From Nitrincola sp048264025 (lineage in GTDB: Bacteria; Pseudomonadota; Gammaproteobacteria; Pseudomonadales; Balneatricaceae), in assembly GCF_048264025.1 (NCBI RefSeq), contig NZ_JBLXDN010000016.1, positions 27,744-91,743 on the forward strand: a stretch of 64,000 nucleotides of DNA, in the 5' to 3' direction. The stretch's first letter is position 1, and the number at the start of each line of letters is the position of its first letter. This document shows positions 35,183 to 43,531 of the stretch, piece after piece. The translations under genes were made by a program, and so were the position numbers. Below the pieces are notes generated by a model, which had not been told where the DNA came from, made no database searches, and was given only the letters and a program-made list of their open reading frames with translations.

Positions 35183-36616
35183 ATGAGTTCACCTAAAATC
35201 TGGACCCATAAAGGGACCTTTCTACTGGCAGCCGTTGGCTCAGCTGTTGGCCTTGGAAACCTCTGGCGCTTCCCCTACCTGACCGGAGAAAACGGTGGCG
35301 GTGCTTTCATTCTGGTCTATGCACTGACTATTGCCCTAGTAGGGATACCCATTCTGATTGCCGAGTCATTGCTGGGTCGTGCCAGCCGTAAAAGCCCGAT
35401 TATGGGTATGAAATATCTGACCGAGTCGCATAATACCAGTCGCAACTGGCGTGCTATCGGCTGGATGGGCGCCTTTGCCGCTTTTATTATCCTGAGTTTT
35501 TATTCTGTCATTGCCGGCTGGGCAATTCATTACGCTGGCTTGATGTTCTCCGGATCCATGGTGGGCGCCGATGCTGACACGATTAGCAACTCATTTGGAG
35601 CACTACTGGCCTCACCGGGCTTACTCTTGGCCTATCACACCCTGTTTATCCTGGCTTCCGGCCTGATCGTTGGACTGGGCATCCACAAGGGTATTGAAAG
35701 CGGCCTGAGATTCATGATGCCTGCACTGTTTGTCATTCTGATGATTGTGCTGGGCTATGGCATTGTTGCCGGTGACGCAGTCGCTGCCATGCGCTTTTTG
35801 TTTACCTTCAACCTCAGCGATTTGAGCTTGGAAGGCTGGCTACAGGCCATGGGACAATCCTTCTTCACCCTGAGTCTGGGCATGGGCGCCATCATGGCTT
35901 ACGGGGCTTACATGTCCAGCGAAGCCTCACTGACCCGCACCGCCATCTCCATCGCGGTTATCGATACAGCCATTGCGCTGCTAGCCGGTATAGCCATCTT
36001 CTCGCTGGTATTCGGCAGTGGATTGGAAGCAGGACAGGGTCCGGGGTTGATGTTTGTAACCCTGCCGATTGCCTTTGCCGAACTGCCTGCCGGCTGGCTG
36101 ATCGGTGGCATATTCTTTATTCTTGTGATCGGCGCCGCGCTAACCTCGGCTATCTCTTTGGTTGAGCCTGTAGCGGCCTACCTGGTTGAACGCTTTGGTC
36201 TGAGCCGCCCAGTCGCAGTGGGTCTCATGATCAGCCTGTGCTGGTTACTCGGCCTGCTTACCGTATTCAGTTTCAATATCTGGTCGGAAGATAGCTTCAG
36301 CCATCAACTCTTTGGTCGTTCGCCCTTTGATGTACTGGAGTTTATTACCAATATCATGATGCCACTGGGCGGACTGCTGATTGCACTTTTTGCGGGTTGG
36401 GCACTGAGTCGACAAGAAGTGATACGGGAAATGTCAACTAACGAAGACTGGTTCAGTATATGGCAGTTTCTGGTGCGATTTGTTGCACCTACTGCTGTGG
36501 CCTTTGTCTTCCTTCGCACCATTCCCCAGATTGATGGCTACCTGATTCCGGCTTTGGGATCAGTCCTGTTGATTGGAGCATTTACGGCAGGAAGAACCTT
36601 TGTTCAGCGTGGCTGA
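35183..36616 (+). CDS. Sodium-dependent transporter, NSS/SNF family
   Basis: A 477-residue neurotransmitter:sodium symporter homologue with about 11-12 helices in the LeuT fold. The first helix contains the Na+/substrate-site motif GSAVGLGNLWRFPYLTGENG, followed by GGGAFILVYALTIALVGIP. Bacterial members take up amino acids with Na+; the substrate is unknown. It ends with a short helix and the polar tail FVQRG. An 11-helix layout would resemble MhsT-type transporters. It stands alone between dtd and a strong hairpin terminator. Confidence 0.92.
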   Translation: MSSPKIWTHKGTFLLAAVGSAVGLGNLWRFPYLTGENGGGAFILVYALTIALVGIPILIAESLLGRASRKSPIMGMKYLTESHNTSRNWRAIGWMGAFAAFIILSFYSVIAGWAIHYAGLMFSGSMVGADADTISNSFGALLASPGLLLAYHTLFILASGLIVGLGIHKGIESGLRFMMPALFVILMIVLGYGIVAGDAVAAMRFLFTFNLSDLSLEGWLQAMGQSFFTLSLGMGAIMAYGAYMSSEASLTRTAISIAVIDTAIALLAGIAIFSLVFGSGLEAGQGPGLMFVTLPIAFAELPAGWLIGGIFFILVIGAALTSAISLVEPVAAYLVERFGLSRPVAVGLMISLCWLLGLLTVFSFNIWSEDSFSHQLFGRSPFDVLEFITNIMMPLGGLLIALFAGWALSRQEVIREMSTNEDWFSIWQFLVRFVAPTAVAFVFLRTIPQIDGYLIPALGSVLLIGAFTAGRTFVQRG

Positions 36617-36626
36617 TCATTGAAGC

Positions 36627-36660
36627 AACCAAAAAGCAGGCCAAGGCCTGCTTTTTGGTT
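36627..36660. terminator. Bidirectional terminator
   Basis: A perfect 16-bp inverted repeat, AACCAAAAAGCAGGCC and its complement, with a two-base AA centre, 11 bases after the NSS transporter stop. T-runs flank both arms, so it can end transcription from both the transporter (+) and the membrane-protein gene at 36693-37337 (-). Confidence 0.9.
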
Positions 36661-36692
36661 TTAGCGCTCTTAGTTACAACTACAGACTCGTA

Positions 36693-37337
36693 TTACAGGT
36701 CAAATTCGCGCTGAATCGGCTGGCGATGCTGTAGAAAAAGCAGCGCACTGCCATACAGAATTACCACATAACCCAATAATTCCATTCCTTCCTGCACGGC
36801 ATTTTTCACCAGCGCAGGAGCATCGACTCCCGCGCCAGCATCCAGAATAGCCTCCCAAAATGAACCTGTTCCGAAAACGCGACTGAAAAACAACACGATT
36901 GCCAAGCCTGCCAAAATATAAGCAAAGGGAACGGAACGTGTTGCCTCAGCCATAGCTGGCACCAGGTTTTTTCTGAATAATGCGACCAGAGCAAAGGTCA
37001 ACAACACGACTAAAGCTACTGGGTATCTCCAAAAGCCATGGCGAATCTTATCAAACAGGTAATCCAGCTCACGCAAAAACATCGATAGAAACATACCCGC
37101 CACAAGCAATAGAAATCCGCGTTGCTTTGGTAGTTTAATCACCAACGCATACATCAACACACTAGACAGCAGCAAAGCCGTTTCCTGACTGATTTCAGTG
37201 ACGCTCAGTTCTGGCATGCCGTGTCCGATGACTTCCACATCCAGCAACACAGCTACAGGCACCCACAGCATCCCCGACACCAAAATGAGAAAACTTAATG
37301 CCGCCCGTTTGATTACTCGGACATCCTCAATAGCCAT
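36693..37337 (-). CDS. Multi-pass membrane protein of unknown function
   Basis: A 214-residue integral membrane protein with about six hydrophobic helices (around 11-32, 52-66, 73-88, 103-121, 136-152 and 186-203). I do not recognise the family. The loops carry few charged motifs apart from RELDYLFDKIRHGFWRYP (about 89-106), which contains conserved-looking acidic and aromatic residues. AAGGAG precedes the ATG at 37337 by seven bases, a strong ribosome site. It lies 65 bases downstream of the alpha-E gene on the same strand and could be the last gene of that operon; no terminator is visible between them. Any functional link to the ligase genes is inference. Confidence 0.75.
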   Translation of the reverse strand: MAIEDVRVIKRAALSFLILVSGMLWVPVAVLLDVEVIGHGMPELSVTEISQETALLLSSVLMYALVIKLPKQRGFLLLVAGMFLSMFLRELDYLFDKIRHGFWRYPVALVVLLTFALVALFRKNLVPAMAEATRSVPFAYILAGLAIVLFFSRVFGTGSFWEAILDAGAGVDAPALVKNAVQEGMELLGYVVILYGSALLFLQHRQPIQREFDL

Positions 37338-37402
37338 GCTTACACTCCTTTACAAAATAAAAGGCTATTGTCATCCAAGTAACCGTGACTGTCGAGCCTG
37401 AG

Positions 37403-38383
37403 CTACCCTCCTTGAGATTGAGTAAGCTTAGCCAGCACGCGACTTTCTTCAACCAAACGAAACCAGGTATCCGCTATTTGATTATGCAGTTGACTGATAT
37501 CGACCTGAATATCATCAATAAATGCATGCAGACTCTCAGGTTCAGAAGCCAACAGAGAAACATCGGCCTGGGTAAGGTGCTGCAAACAGTGCTCTGCTGC
37601 TGCAATGGCATTGGCGCCACCTGGCAAAGTATCCAACTCACGACTGATACGTGTGAAGCAACACGCCACCGCTCGCGGGAAGCGCTGATCCTGTAGCAGA
37701 AAGCGCAACACATCCGGTCCGCGCACCCGCAGACGCACATGCTGCCGGTACATCTGGAAGCCGGTCAACGACTTCAACACACTAACCCACTGCAGGGTTT
37801 CAAACGGGGTAAAGTCATCCGAATTGCGCGGCAACAGATTAGCTGAACGCACATCGATTATTCTTGTTGTCATATCGGCGCGTTCGATCTGCCGACCCAA
37901 CATCAGAAAAGTGCGTGTCTGCGTATAGCTGAGCGTTCCCGCGATCATGCCATTGACTGCTTCACAGCTGCGAATGACACGGTTCAAGAAGGTATCACGA
38001 TTACGCGAAGTGATGCCGGACTCTACCTGACTACTGATCGTTAAATACAGTTGATTTACTTCCTCCCAGATACGTCGAGGCATTACATCCCGCGTAGTTC
38101 TGAGGTTTTCACGCGCCGCAGCCAGCGATGAAATAATTGACCCACTGTAGCGGCGATCACCACACAAAAAGCTCAATACACTGGCTTCATCCTGCTCCGA
38201 ATAATACTTTTCAAATATGTCTTCACTGCCAGTAATGGTCACCAACGTAGCCCAGCCCAGACGGGTGGCGCGGGGGAAATCCAACAACAAATGGCTATTA
38301 ACACTGATCAGACGCGCCGTATCCTCTGCACGCTCAAGGTAACGGGCTAACCAATACACATTTTCTGCAACTCTAGATAACAT
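37403..38383 (-). CDS. Alpha-E domain protein (DUF403)
   Basis: A 326-residue, almost wholly helical protein of the alpha-E family (DUF403). The family opening is clear: MLSRVAENVYWLARYLERAEDTARL. Later motifs include RRIWEEVNQLYL, RADMTTRIIDVRSANLLP and FLLQDQRFPRAVACC. Alpha-E proteins occur with circularly permuted ATP-grasp and transglutaminase genes in predicted peptide-synthesis systems; their biochemical role is not known. It follows the ATP-grasp gene by three bases and is certainly cotranscribed with it. A second alpha-E module is fused to an ATP-grasp in the 43532-46141 gene. Confidence 0.9.
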   Translation of the reverse strand: MLSRVAENVYWLARYLERAEDTARLISVNSHLLLDFPRATRLGWATLVTITGSEDIFEKYYSEQDEASVLSFLCGDRRYSGSIISSLAAARENLRTTRDVMPRRIWEEVNQLYLTISSQVESGITSRNRDTFLNRVIRSCEAVNGMIAGTLSYTQTRTFLMLGRQIERADMTTRIIDVRSANLLPRNSDDFTPFETLQWVSVLKSLTGFQMYRQHVRLRVRGPDVLRFLLQDQRFPRAVACCFTRISRELDTLPGGANAIAAAEHCLQHLTQADVSLLASEPESLHAFIDDIQVDISQLHNQIADTWFRLVEESRVLAKLTQSQGG

Positions 38384-38386
38384 GGC

Positions 38387-39844
38387 TTAACCCTCTCTCA
38401 CATCAACAACCCAGGTGTCTTTACTGCCACCCCCCTGCGACGAATTCACCACCAGCGACCCTTTGGTCATAGCAACACGGGTCAATCCACCCATGGTCAC
38501 ATAAGTCGAATCACCGCCAGACAGGATAAAGGGACGCAAATCGATATGACGGGGTTCCATGGCATTCCCGCAGAGTGTCGGTGCCGTTGACAGTTTTAAG
38601 GTGGGTTGCGCCATGTAGTTACGCGGATCAGCCTTGATCAATTCGGCAAAGGCTTTGCGTTCACGTTTGCTGGCATGTGGACCGATCAGCATGCCATAAC
38701 CTCCCGACTCATTGGCGGGTTTCACCACCAGTTTATCCAGATTATTAAGGACATATTCCCGGTCTTTTTCAATCATGCACAGATAACTGGGCACGTTAGG
38801 CAATAAGGGTTCCTGATCCAGATAATAACGAATAATTTGTGGCACGAAGGCATACACAATTTTATCATCAGCCACACCAGCACCCGGCGCATTGGCCAGG
38901 GCCACCTTGCCAGCCCGCCAGGCCCGCATCAGCCCGGGCACACCTAAGGTGGATTCAGGATTGAAAACCTCTGGATCGAGGAACATATCATCGATGCGGC
39001 GGTATATAACATCCACCTGCTGCAGGCCATCAACCGTTTTCATGTAAACATAGTCATCATCACTGACCAGCAGATCGGAACCCTCGACCAGCTCGACCCC
39101 CATCTGCTGTGCCAGGTAGGAGTGCTCATAGTAGGCCGAGTTGTAGATGCCAGGTGTCAAAATCACTATCTGCGGCTCATCACCGGGGCGCGGCGACATA
39201 GCCGCCAGCATATCAAACAGCTGATCGGTATAATCATCTACCGGCTGGATACGCCCAGTGGCAAACATTTCAGGTAATACCCGTTTAATAACGTTGCGGT
39301 TTTCCAGCATGTAAGACACGCCAGAAGGCACCCGCAGGTTGTCTTCCAGAACATAGAGCGTACCGTCGCTGTCTCGGACCAGATCTGAGCCACAGATATG
39401 TGCCCAGACATTATGCGGTGGCGAAATACCCACACACTGGGGTCTGAAATTCACTGACTGAGCCAATACTTCGGCCGGGAGAACACCATCCTTTATAATG
39501 CGCTGATCATGGTAAAGATCATGAATAAACAAGTTCAGTGCCTCTACCCGCTGACGCAGACCAGCAGCCGTTTTCTCCCATTCTGTGCGGGGAATAATGC
39601 GTGGCACCGGATCAAAAGGCCAGGCGCGGTCTATCATGCTGCCTTCGGTATACACCGTAAAGGTGATACCCATGGTTTGTATGGCCACATCAACGGCATG
39701 CCGGTGCTCTGTCAATTCTGCCGATGCTAGCTTCTCAAAGTAATCACACAACATGCGTGCTTCGGCTCTAGGCTGTCCAGGCGCCGCAATCAACTCATCG
39801 TAAAAATCTTTGCACGCATAATCTTGCCAGTTCACTTTCGTCAT
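38387..39844 (-). CDS. Circularly permuted ATP-grasp ligase (DUF404/DUF407)
   Basis: A 485-residue circularly permuted ATP-grasp protein. It begins with the DUF404-like helical segment, then TVYTEGSMIDRAWPFDPVPRII, NVWAHICGSDLVRDSDGTLYVLEDN, and VDVIYRRIDDMFLDP. The nucleotide-binding elements are intact: KPANESGGYG at 375-384, RHIDLRPF (432-439), and the Gly-rich NSSQGGGSKD at 467-476. Such enzymes are predicted to join carboxylates to amines through acyl phosphates, giving peptides or amides; no substrate is known. It is the first gene of the leftward operon, 33 bases from a predicted sigma-54 start. Confidence 0.92.
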   Translation of the reverse strand: MTKVNWQDYACKDFYDELIAAPGQPRAEARMLCDYFEKLASAELTEHRHAVDVAIQTMGITFTVYTEGSMIDRAWPFDPVPRIIPRTEWEKTAAGLRQRVEALNLFIHDLYHDQRIIKDGVLPAEVLAQSVNFRPQCVGISPPHNVWAHICGSDLVRDSDGTLYVLEDNLRVPSGVSYMLENRNVIKRVLPEMFATGRIQPVDDYTDQLFDMLAAMSPRPGDEPQIVILTPGIYNSAYYEHSYLAQQMGVELVEGSDLLVSDDDYVYMKTVDGLQQVDVIYRRIDDMFLDPEVFNPESTLGVPGLMRAWRAGKVALANAPGAGVADDKIVYAFVPQIIRYYLDQEPLLPNVPSYLCMIEKDREYVLNNLDKLVVKPANESGGYGMLIGPHASKRERKAFAELIKADPRNYMAQPTLKLSTAPTLCGNAMEPRHIDLRPFILSGGDSTYVTMGGLTRVAMTKGSLVVNSSQGGGSKDTWVVDVREG

Positions 39845-39887
39845 AGCGTGTTATCCATTGTTGTCATCATACCGATAGAGTTTTATT

Positions 39888-39903
39888 TGCAATTGCTGTA
39901 CCA
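39888..39903 (-). promoter_or_regulatory. Sigma-54-like promoter of the ATP-grasp/alpha-E operon
   Basis: On the minus strand TGGTACAGCAATTGCA has GG and GC exactly ten bases apart, a perfect TTGCA -12 element and one departure from TGGCAC at -24. Start predicted near 39877, 33 bases before the ATG at 39844. Confidence 0.65.
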
Positions 39904-39958
39904 GCTCAGTGGTATCAGGCCCTATACTCTGAAGTGAATAGATCCAGCTAAGCCGCCA

Positions 39959-40017
39959 TGCACTTAAAAGGCGCCAATTGCACTTAAATAGTGCACAAAA
40001 TGCAACCAAATGGAGCG
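39959..40017. promoter_or_regulatory. Cluster of three NtrC-like sites
   Basis: Three 17-base sites have centres at 39967, 39987 and 40009, i.e. 20-22 bases or two helical turns apart. They are TGCACTTAAAAGGCGCC (9 of 14 consensus positions), TGCACTTAAATAGTGCA (11 of 14, with perfect 6-base palindromic arms) and TGCAACCAAATGGAGCG (10 of 14). They sit about 90-132 bases from the leftward and 124-166 bases from the rightward predicted sigma-54 starts, normal enhancer distances for both. The middle site is convincing alone; the outer two gain weight from phasing. Confidence 0.6.
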
Positions 40018-40106
40018 TTTGCCATGCTTGGTTTCCGCATACCAGCCTCAGCCTAAGCCTGATTGTCTCTTAGGTATAGCTTATTAATGACCAGGTAGGT
40101 TATATC

Positions 40107-40122
40107 TGGCATATCTGTTGCT
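40107..40122 (+). promoter_or_regulatory. Sigma-54-like promoter of the DUF2126-transglutaminase operon
   Basis: TGGCATATCTGTTGCT carries GG and GC exactly ten bases apart, a perfect TTGCT -12 element and one difference from TGGCAC. The start would be near 40133, 42 bases before the ATG at 40175. Confidence 0.7.
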
Positions 40123-40174
40123 GATGAACCATCATAGATTCTGAAAGCCTATCTTTTCAGCAGGGTAAGAGATC

Positions 40175-43100
40175 ATGACGATTCGCGTTGCACTGAAGCA
40201 CACCACCCGATATGACTTTGATAAACCGGTGCACCTATCACCACACTTGATCAGGCTGCGCCCTGCGCCTCATTGCCGCACACCGATCGACGCCTATTCA
40301 CTCAAGGTGTCTGGTGGTGAGTATTTTATTAACTGGCAACAGGACCCCTTCGGCAACCATTCAGCCAGACTGGTTTTTCCAGAAAAAATCCGCCGCCTTC
40401 AAGTGGATATAGAACTGATTGCGCCCATGACAGTGATCAATCCGTTCGATTTTTTTCTGGAAGATTACGCCGATTTATTTCCCTTCAGCTACCCTGAAGA
40501 ACTGTGTAAAGAGCTTAGCCCTTACTTAGAGATTACCGAATCAGGCCCTTTGTTAACCCAATGGGTCAAACAGACTTCAACCGAACCTGCCGCTGTCGTG
40601 GATTTTCTGGTCGGATTAAATCAGAAGCTGGCAGCAGATATTGAATACACCATCCGTTTGGAACCAGGCGTACAAACGGCTGAAGAAACCTTGCAGAAGG
40701 CGCTGGGATCCTGCCGTGATTCAGCTTGGCTGATGGTCCAGATTTTACGCCACCTCGGACTCGCCGCTCGTTTTGTTTCCGGCTATTTAATTCAGTTGAA
40801 AGCCGACCTCAAAGCACTGGATGGCCCATCAGGAACTGACACCGACTTTACCGACCTGCATGCCTGGACCGAAGTGTACATCCCAGGTGCTGGATGGATA
40901 GGCCTTGATCCAACGTCTGGCATGTTGGCTGGGGAAGGGCATATTCCTCTGGCCGCCACCCCCTCTCCTTCCAGCGCAGCACCCATCACCGGCACATCGG
41001 AACCCTGCAAGGTGACCTTTGACTTTGCCATGGAAGTCACCCGTATCCATGAAGATCCACGTGTTACCAAACCCTACACGGATGATCAGTGGCAAGCGAT
41101 AGACCAACTAGGCGAACGTGTTGACCAGATACTGGAACAGGAAGATTTGCGCCTAACTATGGGCGGCGAGCCCACCTTTGTCTCTATCGATGATATGGAT
41201 GCAGAGGAGTGGACCATTGCCGCACAAGGGCCGAATAAACGCCGCTTAGCTGAAATTTTGTTGCAGCGATTACGGCCCCACTTTGCTCCCAACGGCCTAA
41301 TCCACTATCAGCAAGGCAAGTGGTACCCTGGTGAGTCACTTCCGCGCTGGGCCCTGGCCTGTTATTGGCGTCGGGATGGCAAGCCCATATGGAAGGAAGA
41401 TCGCTGGCTGGCCGACATCCACAAAAATTATCGTCTGGATGCTCAGGATGCCCGTCAATTCGCCACAGCCCTGACAACACGTCTCGGGCTGAAGCCGCAG
41501 CATTTGATCCCCTGCTATGAGGATGCCTACTATTATCTGTGGCTGGAACGTAAACAGCCTGTGGACATTGATCTCAGTAAAGAAGATCTAAAGAGTGATG
41601 AAAACCGCCGTCGACTAGCCACCCTGCTTGAGCAAGGCGTGGATAAAATCACTGGCTTCACCCTGCCCCTTGGACGTGATCTTAAACAGAACCGCTGGCG
41701 TTCAGGAGACTGGCCGGTCCGACGTCGACAACTTTATCTGATTCCTGGGGATTCTCCGATGGGCTATCGTCTGCCGTTGAGCGAGCTGCCATTGGCCGGA
41801 CAGGAAGAACAGCACCACCCAGCCTCTTTATTTGAGGTCAAGCCACCATTACCGGATCTACATGGTGAAATTGCCAGCCGCTACAGTGCCTGGCTGCACC
41901 AGGAGCCCACCCTGGAGCGCCCTGAGGCACAGTTACGCCAAGAGCAGCACCCTGATGCTGACGAGAGCAGAATCATCCATACAGCCCTCTGTGTTGAGCC
42001 TCGTGAAGGCAAATTATTTGTGTTTATGCCGCCACTGGCGGAGTTGGAACACTATTTGGAACTACTGGTACAGATAGAACATACTGCCGCTGAACTGGAG
42101 CTGCCTGTCTGCCTGGAAGGCTATCCACCACCAGCTGACCCGCGTATTGAAAAATTCATGATCACACCGGATCCAGGTGTGATCGAAGTGAATATCATGC
42201 CTTCCCGCACTTGGCGTGAACTGGTCAACTCCACCCACCGACTTTACGAAGAGGCCCGCCTGGCCCGTCTGGGTACTGAAAAGTTCATGTTGGATGGACG
42301 CCATACCGGAACAGGCGGCGGTAACCATGTCACCCTGGGTGGTGCCACACCAGCCGATTCTCCCTTCTTGCGACGTCCGGCTCTGCTGACAAGCATGATT
42401 ACTTACTGGCAGCACCACCCAAGTCTGTCCTTCCTGTTTGCTGGCATGTTTCTGGGGCCTACCAGCCAGGCACCCAGAATTGATGAAGCACGCCATGAAG
42501 CCCTCTATGAGCTGGAAATTGCCTTTCAGCAAATGCCGCCGGGTGAGGTGCCTCAACCCTGGATAGTTGACCGTTTACTTCGTAATCTGCTCACGGATAT
42601 CACCGGCAACACCCACCGCGCTGAATTCTGCATCGACAAGCTCTATTCACCTGACAGCCCGACCGGCCGTCTCGGGCTACTGGAGTTACGTGGTTTTGAA
42701 ATGCCACCGCATGCACGCATGAGTCTGATGCAGCAATTGTTGATCCGGGCACTCGTAGCACGTTTTACCCGTGACCCCTACCGCAAAAAATTAGTGCGCT
42801 GGGGAACCGAGCTGCATGATCGCTGGATGTTGCCACACCACCTCTGGACCGACCTGCTGGATGTTCTGGATGATCTACGCAATCACGGATTTGATTTTAA
42901 TCCTGAATGGTTTGCCGCCTTCCTGGAGTTTCGTTTCCCGCAATACGGTGAAGTCATCTACGATCAAGTCAAAATCGAATTACGCCAGGCCATTGAGCCC
43001 TGGCATGTGCTTGGAGAAGAGGTCAGTGGCGGTGGCACCGCACGCTATGTCGATTCATCTGTTGAGCGCTTGCAGGTAAAAGTCTTTGGCTTTAATCCGG

Positions 43101-43501
43101 CACGCCATATTCTGACCTGTAACGGCAGGCGTGTTCCGCTACAACCCACCGGCGTTAACTCAGAAGCGGTAGCCGGTGTACGTTACCGTGCCTGGCAGCC
43201 ACCTTCGGCCCTGCACCCAATGATTCCCGTTCACGCACCCCTGGTATTTGACCTGATTGACAGCTGGAATCAACACTCTCTGGGAGGCTGCACCTACCAT
43301 GTATCTCACCCGGCAGGGCGTAATTATGAAAGCTTCCCGGTGAATGCCAATGAAGCTGAAGCCAGACGCTTAGCGCGTTTCTGGGCACAGGGACATACCC
43401 AGGGCAAGGTGAGCATCCCCCCTGAGGCCATTACCGGTGAATACCCGCACACACTGGATCTTCGCTATAACCACAGCAAACCCGGTGCAACTGATATATG
43501 A
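40175..43501 (+). CDS. Transglutaminase-DUF2126 fusion protein
   Basis: A 1108-residue cytoplasmic protein with no signal peptide. Residues 1-~290 are a bacterial transglutaminase-like peptidase: the N-terminal beta domain (HTTRYDFDKPVHLSPHLIRLRP), then the core with catalytic C180 (GSCRDSAWLMVQ), H229 (DLHAWTEVYIPG) and D245 (GLDPTSGML). Residues ~310-1100 are DUF2126 (MGGEPTFVSIDDMDAEEWT, RHTGTGGGNHVTLGG, IDKLYSPDSPTGRLGLLELRGFEMPPH). The RLGLLELRGFEMPPH part looks like a metal- or nucleotide-site region of a ligase-like fold, but DUF2126 has no established activity. It is the first gene of the rightward three-gene operon; the next gene starts 30 bases on. Confidence 0.92.
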   Translation: MTIRVALKHTTRYDFDKPVHLSPHLIRLRPAPHCRTPIDAYSLKVSGGEYFINWQQDPFGNHSARLVFPEKIRRLQVDIELIAPMTVINPFDFFLEDYADLFPFSYPEELCKELSPYLEITESGPLLTQWVKQTSTEPAAVVDFLVGLNQKLAADIEYTIRLEPGVQTAEETLQKALGSCRDSAWLMVQILRHLGLAARFVSGYLIQLKADLKALDGPSGTDTDFTDLHAWTEVYIPGAGWIGLDPTSGMLAGEGHIPLAATPSPSSAAPITGTSEPCKVTFDFAMEVTRIHEDPRVTKPYTDDQWQAIDQLGERVDQILEQEDLRLTMGGEPTFVSIDDMDAEEWTIAAQGPNKRRLAEILLQRLRPHFAPNGLIHYQQGKWYPGESLPRWALACYWRRDGKPIWKEDRWLADIHKNYRLDAQDARQFATALTTRLGLKPQHLIPCYEDAYYYLWLERKQPVDIDLSKEDLKSDENRRRLATLLEQGVDKITGFTLPLGRDLKQNRWRSGDWPVRRRQLYLIPGDSPMGYRLPLSELPLAGQEEQHHPASLFEVKPPLPDLHGEIASRYSAWLHQEPTLERPEAQLRQEQHPDADESRIIHTALCVEPREGKLFVFMPPLAELEHYLELLVQIEHTAAELELPVCLEGYPPPADPRIEKFMITPDPGVIEVNIMPSRTWRELVNSTHRLYEEARLARLGTEKFMLDGRHTGTGGGNHVTLGGATPADSPFLRRPALLTSMITYWQHHPSLSFLFAGMFLGPTSQAPRIDEARHEALYELEIAFQQMPPGEVPQPWIVDRLLRNLLTDITGNTHRAEFCIDKLYSPDSPTGRLGLLELRGFEMPPHARMSLMQQLLIRALVARFTRDPYRKKLVRWGTELHDRWMLPHHLWTDLLDVLDDLRNHGFDFNPEWFAAFLEFRFPQYGEVIYDQVKIELRQAIEPWHVLGEEVSGGGTARYVDSSVERLQVKVFGFNPARHILTCNGRRVPLQPTGVNSEAVAGVRYRAWQPPSALHPMIPVHAPLVFDLIDSWNQHSLGGCTYHVSHPAGRNYESFPVNANEAEARRLARFWAQGHTQGKVSIPPEAITGEYPHTLDLRYNHSKPGATDI

Positions 43502-43531
43502 TAAGTCGTTTTTCAACCAAGTAGTGATGCA

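Larger units (their letters stand above)
39845..40174. promoter_or_regulatory. Divergent control region of the ATP-grasp/transglutaminase genes
   Basis: A 330-base gene-free region between outward-facing operons. It contains a leftward sigma-54-like promoter (39888-39903), three NtrC-like sites (39959-40017) and a rightward sigma-54-like promoter (40107-40122), each listed separately. The remaining sequence is AT-rich, with no further hairpin or reading frame that I trust. Confidence 0.7.

Noticed and set aside
38387..39844. Reading the ATP-grasp gene as a glutathionylspermidine synthase
   Set aside because: The fold is related, but the order of motifs fits the circularly permuted DUF404/DUF407 family paired with alpha-E, not glutathionylspermidine synthase.
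42062..42556. 164-codon frame antisense to the DUF2126 gene
   Set aside because: It is contained in a well-supported coding region and shows no recognisable motif or ribosome site.
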